Of a DNA stretch of 64,000 nt, positions 34,342 through 42,306 are shown one piece after another (within the stretch, counting starts at the first letter, position 1; each line of letters begins with the position of its first letter). The notes below the pieces were generated by a model. It saw only the letters and a list, made by a program, of their open reading frames with translations. It was not told where the DNA came from and ran no database searches. The position numbers and the translations under genes are program-made. Source of the DNA: Velthaea sp965214335 (GTDB taxonomy: Bacteria > Vulcanimicrobiota > Vulcanimicrobiia > Vulcanimicrobiales > Vulcanimicrobiaceae); contig CBDCBO010000014.1 of assembly GCA_965214335.1 (NCBI GenBank), positions 682,001-746,000 on the forward strand, in the 5' to 3' direction.

Positions 34342-35562
34342 TTACGGCCGGGCCGCGGCCGCAATCGGCTTGGTCGTGAAGCGCGGGGCGTGCGGTTCGG
34401 CCGCGTGTGGCTCGGTAGTCGCGTTTACGACGGCAATCCGCTGACCGGCTTGTCCGGCCGCCGTTGCGACGATGCGATAGTCGAAGCTGACCGTCGAGCG
34501 GCCGCCTTGCGATTCGCGAACCAGGAAGCCGGTCGCCGTTTTTCCCGCAACAAACAGTCCGCGCGTGTCGCCGCCCGGGGTGACGAAGACACGGTACGAA
34601 CTCGCGGCGTCGATTGAAGCGGCAAACGTTGGATCGAGACGAACGCTGGCCGCGCCGCCGACCAGCTGCGCGGTGCCCGTATCTTCGACCGTCGGCGCGG
34701 TTGTATTCGGACTGAATGATTTTACCAGCGCGCCGCCGCGAACGTGCGCAAATTTAAAGAGCCCGCCGTGGTACGACACATTACCGCCGCTATCGACATA
34801 AAATAAATTGTTACCGTTGGGATCGGTCGCGACAAACGAATAGCCGTTCGATGCCGGTGTCCGCGCCACCAAAGCGATGTACGAGCCGCCGAGGTCGGCG
34901 CCGTTCCCGTTTGCGTTTCGTCCATAGATCGTCGGGCTGCCGTTCGAATACGCGATGAGTCCGTAGCCGCCGGATTCGGCGGCAAGGTACGCCGCGGTGC
35001 CGCTGCCATAGGCATCGCCGTACAGCGCGTAACCGCTCGACGATAAGCCTTGCACGCCGTAACTCGAAGAACTCGCACCATACACCCCAATACCGTCGGC
35101 ATTTACGCTGCCGACGACCCCAACGCCGGTACCGTCCGTGGTCGAGCCGTAGATGCCGTAACCGCCGGCCGAAACGCCATGAACGCCAATCCCGTTACTG
35201 GTCGTATAACCATATACACCGTCACGGCTTGCCGTTGTGCCGGCTACTCCGGCGCTACCTGACGTTGATTGTCCAAAGATTCCGTAGCCCGAAGTTGCGA
35301 GGCCCTTAACACCGGTTATGCCTTTACCCTGGATGCCGATGCCGGCGCTCGTACCGGCAACGCCGGGTCCGCTCGACGAGTTGGTTGCTAGAAAACAGGC
35401 TGACTTTGAACCGCACGTAACGGCATTTTGCATGGCCGTCAGGGCCGCTGCGGCAGCGGCTGGATGCGTGGCGCACAACGTCGCGGCGGTGACGATTCCC
35501 GCCACGCTCAGCCCCACCGATACACGGCCGGCTGCAAGTCGAAAACGGCGATTAAAAGGCAC
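34342..35562 (-). CDS. Secreted glycine-tyrosine repeat surface protein
   Basis: A 406-residue protein from GTG 35562, selected because AAGGAG lies 8 bases upstream; a longer frame reaches 35652. A signal peptide (VSVGLSVAGIVTAATLC, ending in a poly-alanine cleavage region) precedes about 150 residues of short repeats such as GYGIFG, GVYGYT, GYGIYG and IGVYGASS. The C-terminal 130 residues form a globular domain (VRLDPTFAASID, YRVFVTPGGDTRGLFV). This layout suggests a beta-helical, possibly trimeric surface or appendage protein. No enzyme motif is seen. The divergent glycosyltransferases might decorate it. Confidence 0.75.
   Translation of the reverse strand: MPFNRRFRLAAGRVSVGLSVAGIVTAATLCATHPAAAAAALTAMQNAVTCGSKSACFLATNSSSGPGVAGTSAGIGIQGKGITGVKGLATSGYGIFGQSTSGSAGVAGTTASRDGVYGYTTSNGIGVHGVSAGGYGIYGSTTDGTGVGVVGSVNADGIGVYGASSSSYGVQGLSSSGYALYGDAYGSGTAAYLAAESGGYGLIAYSNGSPTIYGRNANGNGADLGGSYIALVARTPASNGYSFVATDPNGNNLFYVDSGGNVSYHGGLFKFAHVRGGALVKSFSPNTTAPTVEDTGTAQLVGGAASVRLDPTFAASIDAASSYRVFVTPGGDTRGLFVAGKTATGFLVRESQGGRSTVSFDYRIVATAAGQAGQRIAVVNATTEPHAAEPHAPRFTTKPIAAAARP
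34909..35370 (-). repeat. Tandem YG-repeat region in the surface protein
   Basis: About a dozen degenerate units of 9-19 residues, each with G-[VI]-x-G or G-Y-[GA]-[IVL]-x-G, read on the minus strand. The serine/threonine-rich spacers (SSSSYG, TTDGTG) vary in length. Nucleotide identity between units is low, so the array is old and not freshly expanded. Confidence 0.7.
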
Positions 35563-35959
35563 GCTAAAACTCCTTGAACTCGAAGCGAGCTCAGACGTTA
35601 ACATGCGGCAAACGCGTTGGGAGTCAACGACGCGATACCTGCGCGCTGTCACGCGCCGCGGTCAAAATCCTACCGTCGTCCCAGGCGTCACCGGCTTCTC
35701 GTTCCGTGTCGTTCCCGGTAACGCCGACGCCGGTGCCGGACCGGTAATGCGGTATCACCACGGGATCGCGGTCGGGAATAGTGGTTGCACCGCCGAACAC
35801 CGGCAGCATGGGAGTCGGCGCCGCTCTATACCAAGTGACTGAATCGCGAACCGTCGTTCTCGGAACGTCGGAGTACCGGCGTTGCGGCGCCGCGTTCGGC
35901 GCACGGTATGTGTTCCGGCCTGACCTCTACCATAAGCTGCGGTTCGGTTACGGCAGCTA
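35563..35959. other. Divergent intergenic region with no assigned gene
   Basis: This gap of 397 bases separates the minus-strand repeat protein from the plus-strand glycosyltransferase and should hold both promoters. A 50-codon plus frame (35808-35960, ending LRFGYGS) and a 61-codon minus frame (35624-35809) exist. Neither has a recognisable family or a good ribosome site. No clear -35/-10 pair was found. Confidence 0.4.
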
Positions 35960-36859
35960 ATGCGTTTAACGATTCAGCTCTGCACCTACCGCCGGCCGCA
36001 CCTATTGGCACGCGTGCTCGAGGCGTGCTTCGAGCAAACGGTTGCGCCCGATGTTTACGAAGTGGTGCTCGTCGACGACGGCTCCGGCGATGACACGCCC
36101 GCGGTGATCGAACGAATGCGAGCCTTGGCGCGGTGCGGCTTCACGGTCATCCATCAACCCAACGCCGGCTTAGCGAATGCCCGCAATGCAGGCCTAGCGC
36201 GGGCTCTCGGCACACGCATCGCGTTCATCGATGACGACGTGTTGCCCACACCGGTGTTCGTCGCCGAGCACTTGCGCTCCGATGCGCAACACGGCGATGT
36301 TATCGTGCGCGGCGCCGTCATCAACACCGTCACCTTCGATCGGCTGCCGCCGCCGATGTGGTCGCCGGCGAATTATAGCGCCAACTATTTTTGGACCAGC
36401 AACGTATCGGTGCGGCACGAACGGCTCGACCGCGCCGGCGGCCGCTTCGATGCGGACTTTGCCGAATACGGCTGGGAAGATATTGAGCTGGGCATGCGCT
36501 TACGCGCGCTCGGCACGAAAGCCGTGTTCAACAAACGCGCCGTCGCTTTTCACTACAAGCCGCCGCCGCAGCCGGCGAATGTTGCCGGTGTGCTGCGCCA
36601 AGCTCGCGCCCAAGCCCGCACGGCCGTACAGTTGGAGCGTAAGCATCCGCACTGGCGCGTGGCACTCGCGGTCGGCGATACCGCCGCTCAGCGTTGGCTC
36701 GGAAACGCGGTCGTGCGCAGCGGCATCGCCGAACGCCTCGAACCGTTCGTCAAGCGCGGGGGCGATCGCCCGCTCGATGGAGCGGCCCGCGCGGCGTTAG
36801 CGGTGCTCAGCACTCAGGCGTATTACGACGAACTGCGACGCGCCCGCCGAGCACCGTAA
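35960..36859 (+). CDS. Family 2 glycosyltransferase
   Basis: A GT-A enzyme of 299 residues. N-terminus LTIQLCTYRRPHLLARVLE, donor motif AFIDDDVLPTPVFV, EVVLVDDGSGDDT, and the catalytic YGWEDIELGMRLRALG. The C-terminal helical part is basic. It is closely similar in layout to the GT2 at 31445 and leads a second cluster (GT2-GT9-GT2-aspS). The ATG is preceded by a stop-containing intergenic region, so this start is firm. Confidence 0.86.
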   Translation: MRLTIQLCTYRRPHLLARVLEACFEQTVAPDVYEVVLVDDGSGDDTPAVIERMRALARCGFTVIHQPNAGLANARNAGLARALGTRIAFIDDDVLPTPVFVAEHLRSDAQHGDVIVRGAVINTVTFDRLPPPMWSPANYSANYFWTSNVSVRHERLDRAGGRFDADFAEYGWEDIELGMRLRALGTKAVFNKRAVAFHYKPPPQPANVAGVLRQARAQARTAVQLERKHPHWRVALAVGDTAAQRWLGNAVVRSGIAERLEPFVKRGGDRPLDGAARAALAVLSTQAYYDELRRARRAP

Positions 36860-36871
36860 GAGGACCGGACG

Positions 36872-37849
36872 CTGCACATCGTTCTCTCCCGCACCGATCG
36901 GCTCGGCGATCTGATCTTGACCACGCCGACGATCGGCACGCTGCGGCGGTCGTTCCCGGCGGCGCGCATCACGCTCGTTTGCAGCCGCTACAACGCGGTG
37001 GTGGTCGCGCGCTCGCGCGACATTGATGAGATCGTCGAACTTCCGGCGCTAACGGCCGCCGAAGTGACGCGCCGGCGTTTCACCAACGTTGATGTCGCCA
37101 TCGCGCTAGCGCCGCGGGCGCTCGACATGCAGATCATCGCGGCCACGCGGGCCCGCCGGCGAATCGGCTATACGTATGCGCGCCGCTATCTCACTCGGAT
37201 CCTGGCCCGGCGCTGGCTCACCACCGTGCTGGTTTCCGAAGCCGATCCCGACCGGGCCGACCGCCATCCGAGCCGCGTCGTCCGGCATGAAGTCGACCAG
37301 GTGTTGGCGCTCGCGCAGGCGGCCGGCGCGCACGACATCGTGCGCGACCTGACGGTGCAGATCGGTCCCCAGGATCGAGCGGCGGTGGCCGAGCTGCCGG
37401 CCGGCGCGATCGTCGTTCATATCGGAAAGCGCTGGGGCGAACGCGGCAGCACGCCGGACAGCTTGGTTCAACTTTTTCGCGATTTGCGCGTGCTTGGCCG
37501 GCCGCTCATCGCAAGTTTCGGCGATGATGGCGCCGATCTCGCCGGCCGCGTCGCAGCGGCCGGCGTCGCCGACTCGGTCATCGGGCAGCTGCCGTTCCCG
37601 GTGTGGGCGGCCGTCTTCGAGCGAGCCGCGTGTGTCGTGACGATCGATACCGGCGCCACGCACGTCGCCTCGGCGGTGCAGACGCCGACCGTCGTGCTGT
37701 TCGAGTACCGCTATTTCCGGCTCAACTCGCAAGAATGGTCGCCGTACCGCGTGCCGAACGCCGTTTTGCGCAAACCCCGCACCGAGGACCCGCGCGCTTT
37801 ACGCGCTTCCCGGGCCGAAATCGTCGCGGCGGTCGCATCACTGCTATGA
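36872..37849 (+). CDS. Family 9 glycosyltransferase, apparent CUG start
   Basis: A heptosyltransferase-like GT-B enzyme. The signature HIVLSRTDRLGDLILTTP lies before the first TTG (36917). In frame, the preceding codons back to the TAA of the upstream gene (36857-36859) are GAG GAC CGG ACG CTG, with no usual start. CTG 36872 gives 325 residues, aligns with family N-termini, and has AAGAGGA (36858-36864) 7 bases upstream. ACG 36869 is a poorer option. The donor motif is VVTIDTGATHVASAV. The end overlaps the next gene as ATGA. Confidence 0.83.
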   Translation: MHIVLSRTDRLGDLILTTPTIGTLRRSFPAARITLVCSRYNAVVVARSRDIDEIVELPALTAAEVTRRRFTNVDVAIALAPRALDMQIIAATRARRRIGYTYARRYLTRILARRWLTTVLVSEADPDRADRHPSRVVRHEVDQVLALAQAAGAHDIVRDLTVQIGPQDRAAVAELPAGAIVVHIGKRWGERGSTPDSLVQLFRDLRVLGRPLIASFGDDGADLAGRVAAAGVADSVIGQLPFPVWAAVFERAACVVTIDTGATHVASAVQTPTVVLFEYRYFRLNSQEWSPYRVPNAVLRKPRTEDPRALRASRAEIVAAVASLL

Positions 37850-38754
37850 ACGCATCGCTACGCATCTCGGTCGTCATTCCAACGTACAATCGCTTCGATA
37901 CTTTGCAGTACGTCATACCGTCACTGCTCGCTACCGACGTGGCGCCGGACGCGTACGAGATCATCGTTGCCGATTCGCTCTCGAACGATGGTACCGCAGA
38001 ATACCTCGCCGCAACGAGCGTGGATGCGCCGCAGGTCCGTCACTTGCCCGGCCCATACACCGGCCGAGCCTCAGCCCGTAACGCGGGCATCGCGGCCGCA
38101 TCGGCGCCGCTGGTGCTCTTCACCGATGCCGATATCATCGCCGCGCCCGACCTGCTCTCGCGCCACCTGGCGCGGCACGCTCGGCCAGGCGGTCCACGGG
38201 CCGTCGTGGGCTTGGAAATCCAAGTCAATTCGTATGCCGATTACACCCAAAAAAAAGCTCGACCGACGAGCCATGATGAGTTGCATCCGCGCTCGCGCAA
38301 ACGCTTGGACTGGCTCTACTTCTTAACCGGCAACGCGTCGGCGCCGCGTGTCGAACTCGATCGGGTCGGGCGCTTCGACGAAACATTTACCGGCTACGGG
38401 CATGAGGATCTCGAACTTGGCTACCGGCTCAAGCATGCCGGAGTCGCCTTGGAATACGAACCACTCGCCGTGAATTACCATTGGCATCCCGTGCCCTTCG
38501 ATCAGCAGCAAGGACGGATGGAACTCGCAGGCAAGTCAACGGTCCGGTTTTACCGTAAACACCCAACGTTGGGCGTGCGAACGAAGTTGGGCATGACGCC
38601 GGTCTCGTTGGCGCTCCACGACGTGGTGGAGCGCGCCCCGGCGTTGAAAAGTTGGATCGAAAAGAATGCAGCGAAACCCGGCTTCGCTCGCACGCTCTCG
38701 TTTCAATATCACTATTTGACCGGAGTCAAGGCAGCGCTACGTGGTGACCGATAA
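37846..38754 (+). CDS. Family 2 glycosyltransferase
   Basis: A 302-residue GT-A enzyme starting at ATG 37846 within the previous stop. SVVIPTYNRFDTLQYVI, EIIVADSLSNDGT, donor motif LFTDADIIAAPDL and YGHEDLELGYRLKHAG with the catalytic ED are present. The C-terminal part (KSTVRFYRKHP) is basic. It overlaps aspS by 14 bases, so the glycan cluster and aspS probably share an mRNA. Sugar specificity is unknown. Confidence 0.86.
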   Translation: MNASLRISVVIPTYNRFDTLQYVIPSLLATDVAPDAYEIIVADSLSNDGTAEYLAATSVDAPQVRHLPGPYTGRASARNAGIAAASAPLVLFTDADIIAAPDLLSRHLARHARPGGPRAVVGLEIQVNSYADYTQKKARPTSHDELHPRSRKRLDWLYFLTGNASAPRVELDRVGRFDETFTGYGHEDLELGYRLKHAGVALEYEPLAVNYHWHPVPFDQQQGRMELAGKSTVRFYRKHPTLGVRTKLGMTPVSLALHDVVERAPALKSWIEKNAAKPGFARTLSFQYHYLTGVKAALRGDR

Positions 38755-40564
38755 TCCTCTTGCGACCGTGCGTATCGCGACGTGCGGCGAACTGCGGGCG
38801 GGCGACGCCGGCAGCGACGTGTGTTTGCGCGGTTGGGTCAACCGCCGGCGCGATCACGGCGGCTTGCTCTTCATCGACATCCGCGACCGGGACGGACTCA
38901 CGCAGCTTGTCTTGGATCCGTCCGACGAGACACTCGACCGCACGGTCTTCGCGCAAGCCGAACGCTTGCGCGGTGAATTCGTCATTCGCGTCAGCGGCCG
39001 CGTTCGGCGCCGCCTCGCGGGCACCGAGAAGGCCGGTCTTCCAACGGGCGAGATCGAAGTCGCGGTGACGGCGCTCGACATCCTCAACGAGTCGCTTACA
39101 CCGCCGTTTGTCGTCGCCGGCGACGACGACGTTGATGAGAACGTCCGGCTGCGTTATCGGTATTTGGATCTGCGCCGTCCGCGGATGCAACGCAATCTAA
39201 CGGTACGGCATCGTATCGTCAAAGCGATGCGCGACTACTTCGACGCCCGCGGATTCATCGAAGTCGAGACGCCGAATTTAATTAAATCAACGCCCGAAGG
39301 CGCGCGCGATTTTCTCGTTCCCTCGCGCGTACAGCAAGGCAGTTTTTACGCGTTGCCCCAATCACCGCAACTGCTCAAACAGATCTTGATGATCGGCGGC
39401 TTGGGCCGCTACATGCAAATCGCGCGCTGTTACCGTGATGAGGATTCGCGCGCCGATCGCCAGCCCGAGTTTACCCAACTCGATGTCGAAATGACGTTCG
39501 TCGAAGAAGACGATGTCATGGCGATGATGGAAGGCTGCATCCGATCCGTTTGGCAGCAAGCTTTGAATATCGCCCTAGCACCGCAAATCGAACGGCTCAC
39601 GTACGAGGACGCCTTGCGTCGTTTCGGCTCCGACAAACCCGACATGCGCTTCGGGCTCGAACTCGTCGATGTGGCCGACCTCTTCGCCCCGACCGAGTTC
39701 GGCCTGTTCGCAACGTTGGCAGCGACGGCCGGCAATCGCGTCGTCGCATTGCGCTATCCCGGCGGCGCGGCGTTGTCGCGGCGTGAGTTCGATGCGTTAA
39801 CCGAAACGGCGAAGAGCTTCGGTGCCAAAGGCTTAGCCTATATCACGCTCACGGCGGACGGCGCCAAAGGGCCGATCGTCAAGTTTCTCACGCCCGACGT
39901 CGTCGCAGCCTTGCAGCGCGCAACCGGAGCGCATACCGGCGATGCGGTGCTGTTCGTGGGCGAGGCGCACGCCGTCGCAAGCGATCTTGCCGGCCGCTTA
40001 CGGCTCGAAATCGGCGACCGGCTGAAACTGCGCGACCCGCAGAAGTATGCCTTTTGTTGGGTTTATCACTTCCCGCTCTTCGAACGCGATGCGCAAACCG
40101 GTGAGATTACCTTCTCGCACCATCCGTTCACCGCTCCCGGGCCGGGCCAAGAGGGCATGTTCGAAACCGACCCGTTGCGCGTGCGGGCGCAACATTACGA
40201 TCTGGTACTCAACGGCTACGAATTAGGCAGCGGCTCGATCCGCAATCACAAGGAGGCTTTTCAGCGCAAAGTTTTCCATCGCTTGGGTTTGGACGATGCG
40301 ACGATTGAAGACCGGTTCGGCTTCTTCATGGAAGCATTGAAATACGGCGCTCCGCCGCACGGCGGCATGGCGCTGGGCGTCGATCGTATCGCGATGCTGG
40401 CGTGCGGTGAGTCGAGCATACGCGACGTCATCGCATTTCCCAAAAACCAAGTGGCGCGCGATCTGATGATGGACGCGCCGGCAACGGTGCCGGCCGCCGC
40501 TCTGCGTGAACTCGGCGTTGCGCTCGTCAAGCCGCCTCCGACCGGCGGTGCTTCGGCACCGTAG
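38741..40564 (+). CDS. aspS: Aspartyl-tRNA synthetase, non-discriminating type signature
   Basis: Class II synthetase, 607 residues from GTG 38741. It has the anticodon-binding OB fold (RGWVNRRRDHGGLLFIDIRD), motif 1 (FDARGFIEVETPNLI), LPQSPQLLKQ, motif 2 (ARCYRDEDSRADRQPEFTQLD), the bacterial insertion domain (about 290-430) and motif 3 (GMALGVDRIAML). RRRDHGG has His where tRNA-Asp-specific enzymes such as the E. coli one have Leu (RRRDLGS). That His is a known mark of enzymes also charging tRNA-Asn, which then need GatCAB. It overlaps the upstream GT2 gene. Confidence 0.96.
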   Translation: MVTDNPLATVRIATCGELRAGDAGSDVCLRGWVNRRRDHGGLLFIDIRDRDGLTQLVLDPSDETLDRTVFAQAERLRGEFVIRVSGRVRRRLAGTEKAGLPTGEIEVAVTALDILNESLTPPFVVAGDDDVDENVRLRYRYLDLRRPRMQRNLTVRHRIVKAMRDYFDARGFIEVETPNLIKSTPEGARDFLVPSRVQQGSFYALPQSPQLLKQILMIGGLGRYMQIARCYRDEDSRADRQPEFTQLDVEMTFVEEDDVMAMMEGCIRSVWQQALNIALAPQIERLTYEDALRRFGSDKPDMRFGLELVDVADLFAPTEFGLFATLAATAGNRVVALRYPGGAALSRREFDALTETAKSFGAKGLAYITLTADGAKGPIVKFLTPDVVAALQRATGAHTGDAVLFVGEAHAVASDLAGRLRLEIGDRLKLRDPQKYAFCWVYHFPLFERDAQTGEITFSHHPFTAPGPGQEGMFETDPLRVRAQHYDLVLNGYELGSGSIRNHKEAFQRKVFHRLGLDDATIEDRFGFFMEALKYGAPPHGGMALGVDRIAMLACGESSIRDVIAFPKNQVARDLMMDAPATVPAAALRELGVALVKPPPTGGASAP

Positions 40565-40614
40565 CGCGACGGCACCCTTAGCGCGACGACACCGGTAATG
40601 TCTGGCGCCGCGCA

Positions 40615-41484
40615 TCAGCCGCGTGCGAGCGCGACGATGCCGGCGAACATCAGGGCTGCCGCGAGAACGCGGCGCAGCGCAAACCCTTCGCCGAAGAATC
40701 GCGCGCCCAGCAGCGTGCCCAGAACGATGCTGATCTCGCGAGCCGGCGCGACAAGACTAACCGGCGCACGCACGAGCGCGAACAGCACGAGTATATATGC
40801 CAGCGGCGACAAGAACGCGACGCCGGCGGCTTCGCGACGTGAAGCGTCCCAGGTGCGTGCAATTGCGGCGCGCCCGCGACCGGCCGCCCAGGGCGCCATA
40901 ACGATGGCCGTAGCGGCGTTGCGTCCGACGTCGTACAGGATCGGTGAAATCGCCAGGGCACTCACCGCCTGTTTGTCCCAGACGGTATACGCCGCGATCG
41001 ACGCGCCCGTGGCCAGTCCGTACACGATCGACAAGCGACCCCGGCCGTCACCCGTTCGCGGCAGTCCGGTCGTCGCGGCAACGACTCCGCCCAAGATACA
41101 GCCGATGCCGGCGAAGCCCCACGGACCGGGCCGTTCGCCGAACACGACGATCGCGCACAGCGCGGCCAAGAGCGGACCGCTGCCGCGCGCGAGCGGGTAT
41201 ACCAGCGACAGATCGCCGCTGCGATAGCCGCGCTGCAGCAACACGAAGTAGACGAGGTGGATGAGGCCGGTTCCGACGATGAAGACGGCATCGATCGGGG
41301 TCAATGCCGCGGGGTGCGTCAGCACGATGGTTAGCGCGGCCACCGGCAGATACATGCCGAACGAGATGGCCGACGTCAGCCAAACAAATGCCGTTACGTC
41401 CGATGTAACGCGCTTGGCCAGGAGGTTCCAGGTCGCGTGCAGCACGGCCGCGATCAGCACGAGGCCGAGAGTCGTCGGCGACAT
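40615..41484 (-). CDS. EamA/DMT-family transporter
   Basis: Inner-membrane protein of 289 residues with about ten membrane segments in two EamA halves (first LIAAVLHATWNLLAKRVTSD, second GLATGASIAAYTVWDKQAVS). The paired repeat and the ending LAAALMFAGIVALARG are typical of drug/metabolite transporters. The substrate cannot be predicted. It lies 23 bases downstream of bluB on the same strand and may share its transcript, which might hint at export or import linked to flavin or corrinoid metabolism, but this is weak. Confidence 0.85.
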   Translation of the reverse strand: MSPTTLGLVLIAAVLHATWNLLAKRVTSDVTAFVWLTSAISFGMYLPVAALTIVLTHPAALTPIDAVFIVGTGLIHLVYFVLLQRGYRSGDLSLVYPLARGSGPLLAALCAIVVFGERPGPWGFAGIGCILGGVVAATTGLPRTGDGRGRLSIVYGLATGASIAAYTVWDKQAVSALAISPILYDVGRNAATAIVMAPWAAGRGRAAIARTWDASRREAAGVAFLSPLAYILVLFALVRAPVSLVAPAREISIVLGTLLGARFFGEGFALRRVLAAALMFAGIVALARG

Positions 41485-41507
41485 GCGCGCTACTCCGGTG
41501 TGGAGCG

Positions 41508-42209
41508 CTAGCGCGCCGCGGCTGGGTCAGATTCGGCGCCGGTGACGACGTCGCTCACCGTGCCGCCGTAGCGCTCGTAGTCGAGAACGTCGGCTAGGGT
41601 CCGACGCGTTTCCCACCCATCGCGCTCGAGGTCGGCGACCGGGGCGAATGCCGCGACGTGCCCGATGCAGAGGTATGCAACGATCGTTAGATCGCTGGGG
41701 ATGTCGAGTAAGGCGCGCAGCTCGCCCGGTTCGAGGATGCTCACCCAGCCGACGCCGAGCCCCTCGACCCGCGCGGCGAGCCACAAATTTTGAATCGCGC
41801 AGACGGTCGAATAGCGCGCGGTTTCGGGCATCGTCCGCCGCCCTAAACCGTTGCCGCGCTCGGGGTCGTCGTCGCAGGTAACGCAAATGTTGACCGGTGC
41901 GTCGAGGATACCGGCGAGTCGTAACTCGCCGTAGCGCTCGGCCGTGGCGGCGTCGTACGCCGCGGCGGCCGCCGCGTTTGCCCGCATGAACAGAGCGTGG
42001 GCGCGACGCCGCCGGGCGAGGTCGCGCACGATGATGAAGCGCCAGGGTTGCGAGAGGCCGACCGACGGCGCCGCGTGCGCCGCGCCGAGCACGCGCTTCA
42101 ACACATCGTCGGAAACGGGATCGGCCAGGAACTCCGCCCGAACGTCCCGGCGTACGGCGATCGCCCGGTAGACGGCGGCACGTTCCAGGGCTGTGAAATC
42201 GCCGTTCAC
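41508..42209 (-). CDS. bluB: 5,6-dimethylbenzimidazole synthase
   Basis: Nitroreductase-fold enzyme cutting reduced FMN with oxygen to make the lower ligand of vitamin B12. It has 233 residues from GTG 42209; an upstream ATG (42377) lies in the multicopper oxidase gene and adds unrelated residues. YRAIAVRRDVRAEFL, AAHAAPSVGLSQPWRFIIV, the DDDPERGNGLGRRTMPET insert and GVGWVSILEP are BluB-specific and separate it from general nitroreductases. No cobalamin riboswitch was seen upstream. Confidence 0.9.
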   Translation of the reverse strand: MNGDFTALERAAVYRAIAVRRDVRAEFLADPVSDDVLKRVLGAAHAAPSVGLSQPWRFIIVRDLARRRRAHALFMRANAAAAAAYDAATAERYGELRLAGILDAPVNICVTCDDDPERGNGLGRRTMPETARYSTVCAIQNLWLAARVEGLGVGWVSILEPGELRALLDIPSDLTIVAYLCIGHVAAFAPVADLERDGWETRRTLADVLDYERYGGTVSDVVTGAESDPAAAR

Positions 42210-42306
42210 CGGAGCGCGATCCCGGCTTCGGCCGATCGAACCTTCACGACGGCAGTGCATTCGTTCCGCCGGTGACCGCGCCATTCCGGCCGGCCGGTGC
42301 AAGCCG

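Noticed and set aside
35808..35960. Short plus frame ending LRFGYGS in the divergent gap
   Set aside because: The end looks a little like an outer-membrane barrel terminus, but there is no ribosome site, a stop lies close upstream and no homologous start exists; too weak to call.
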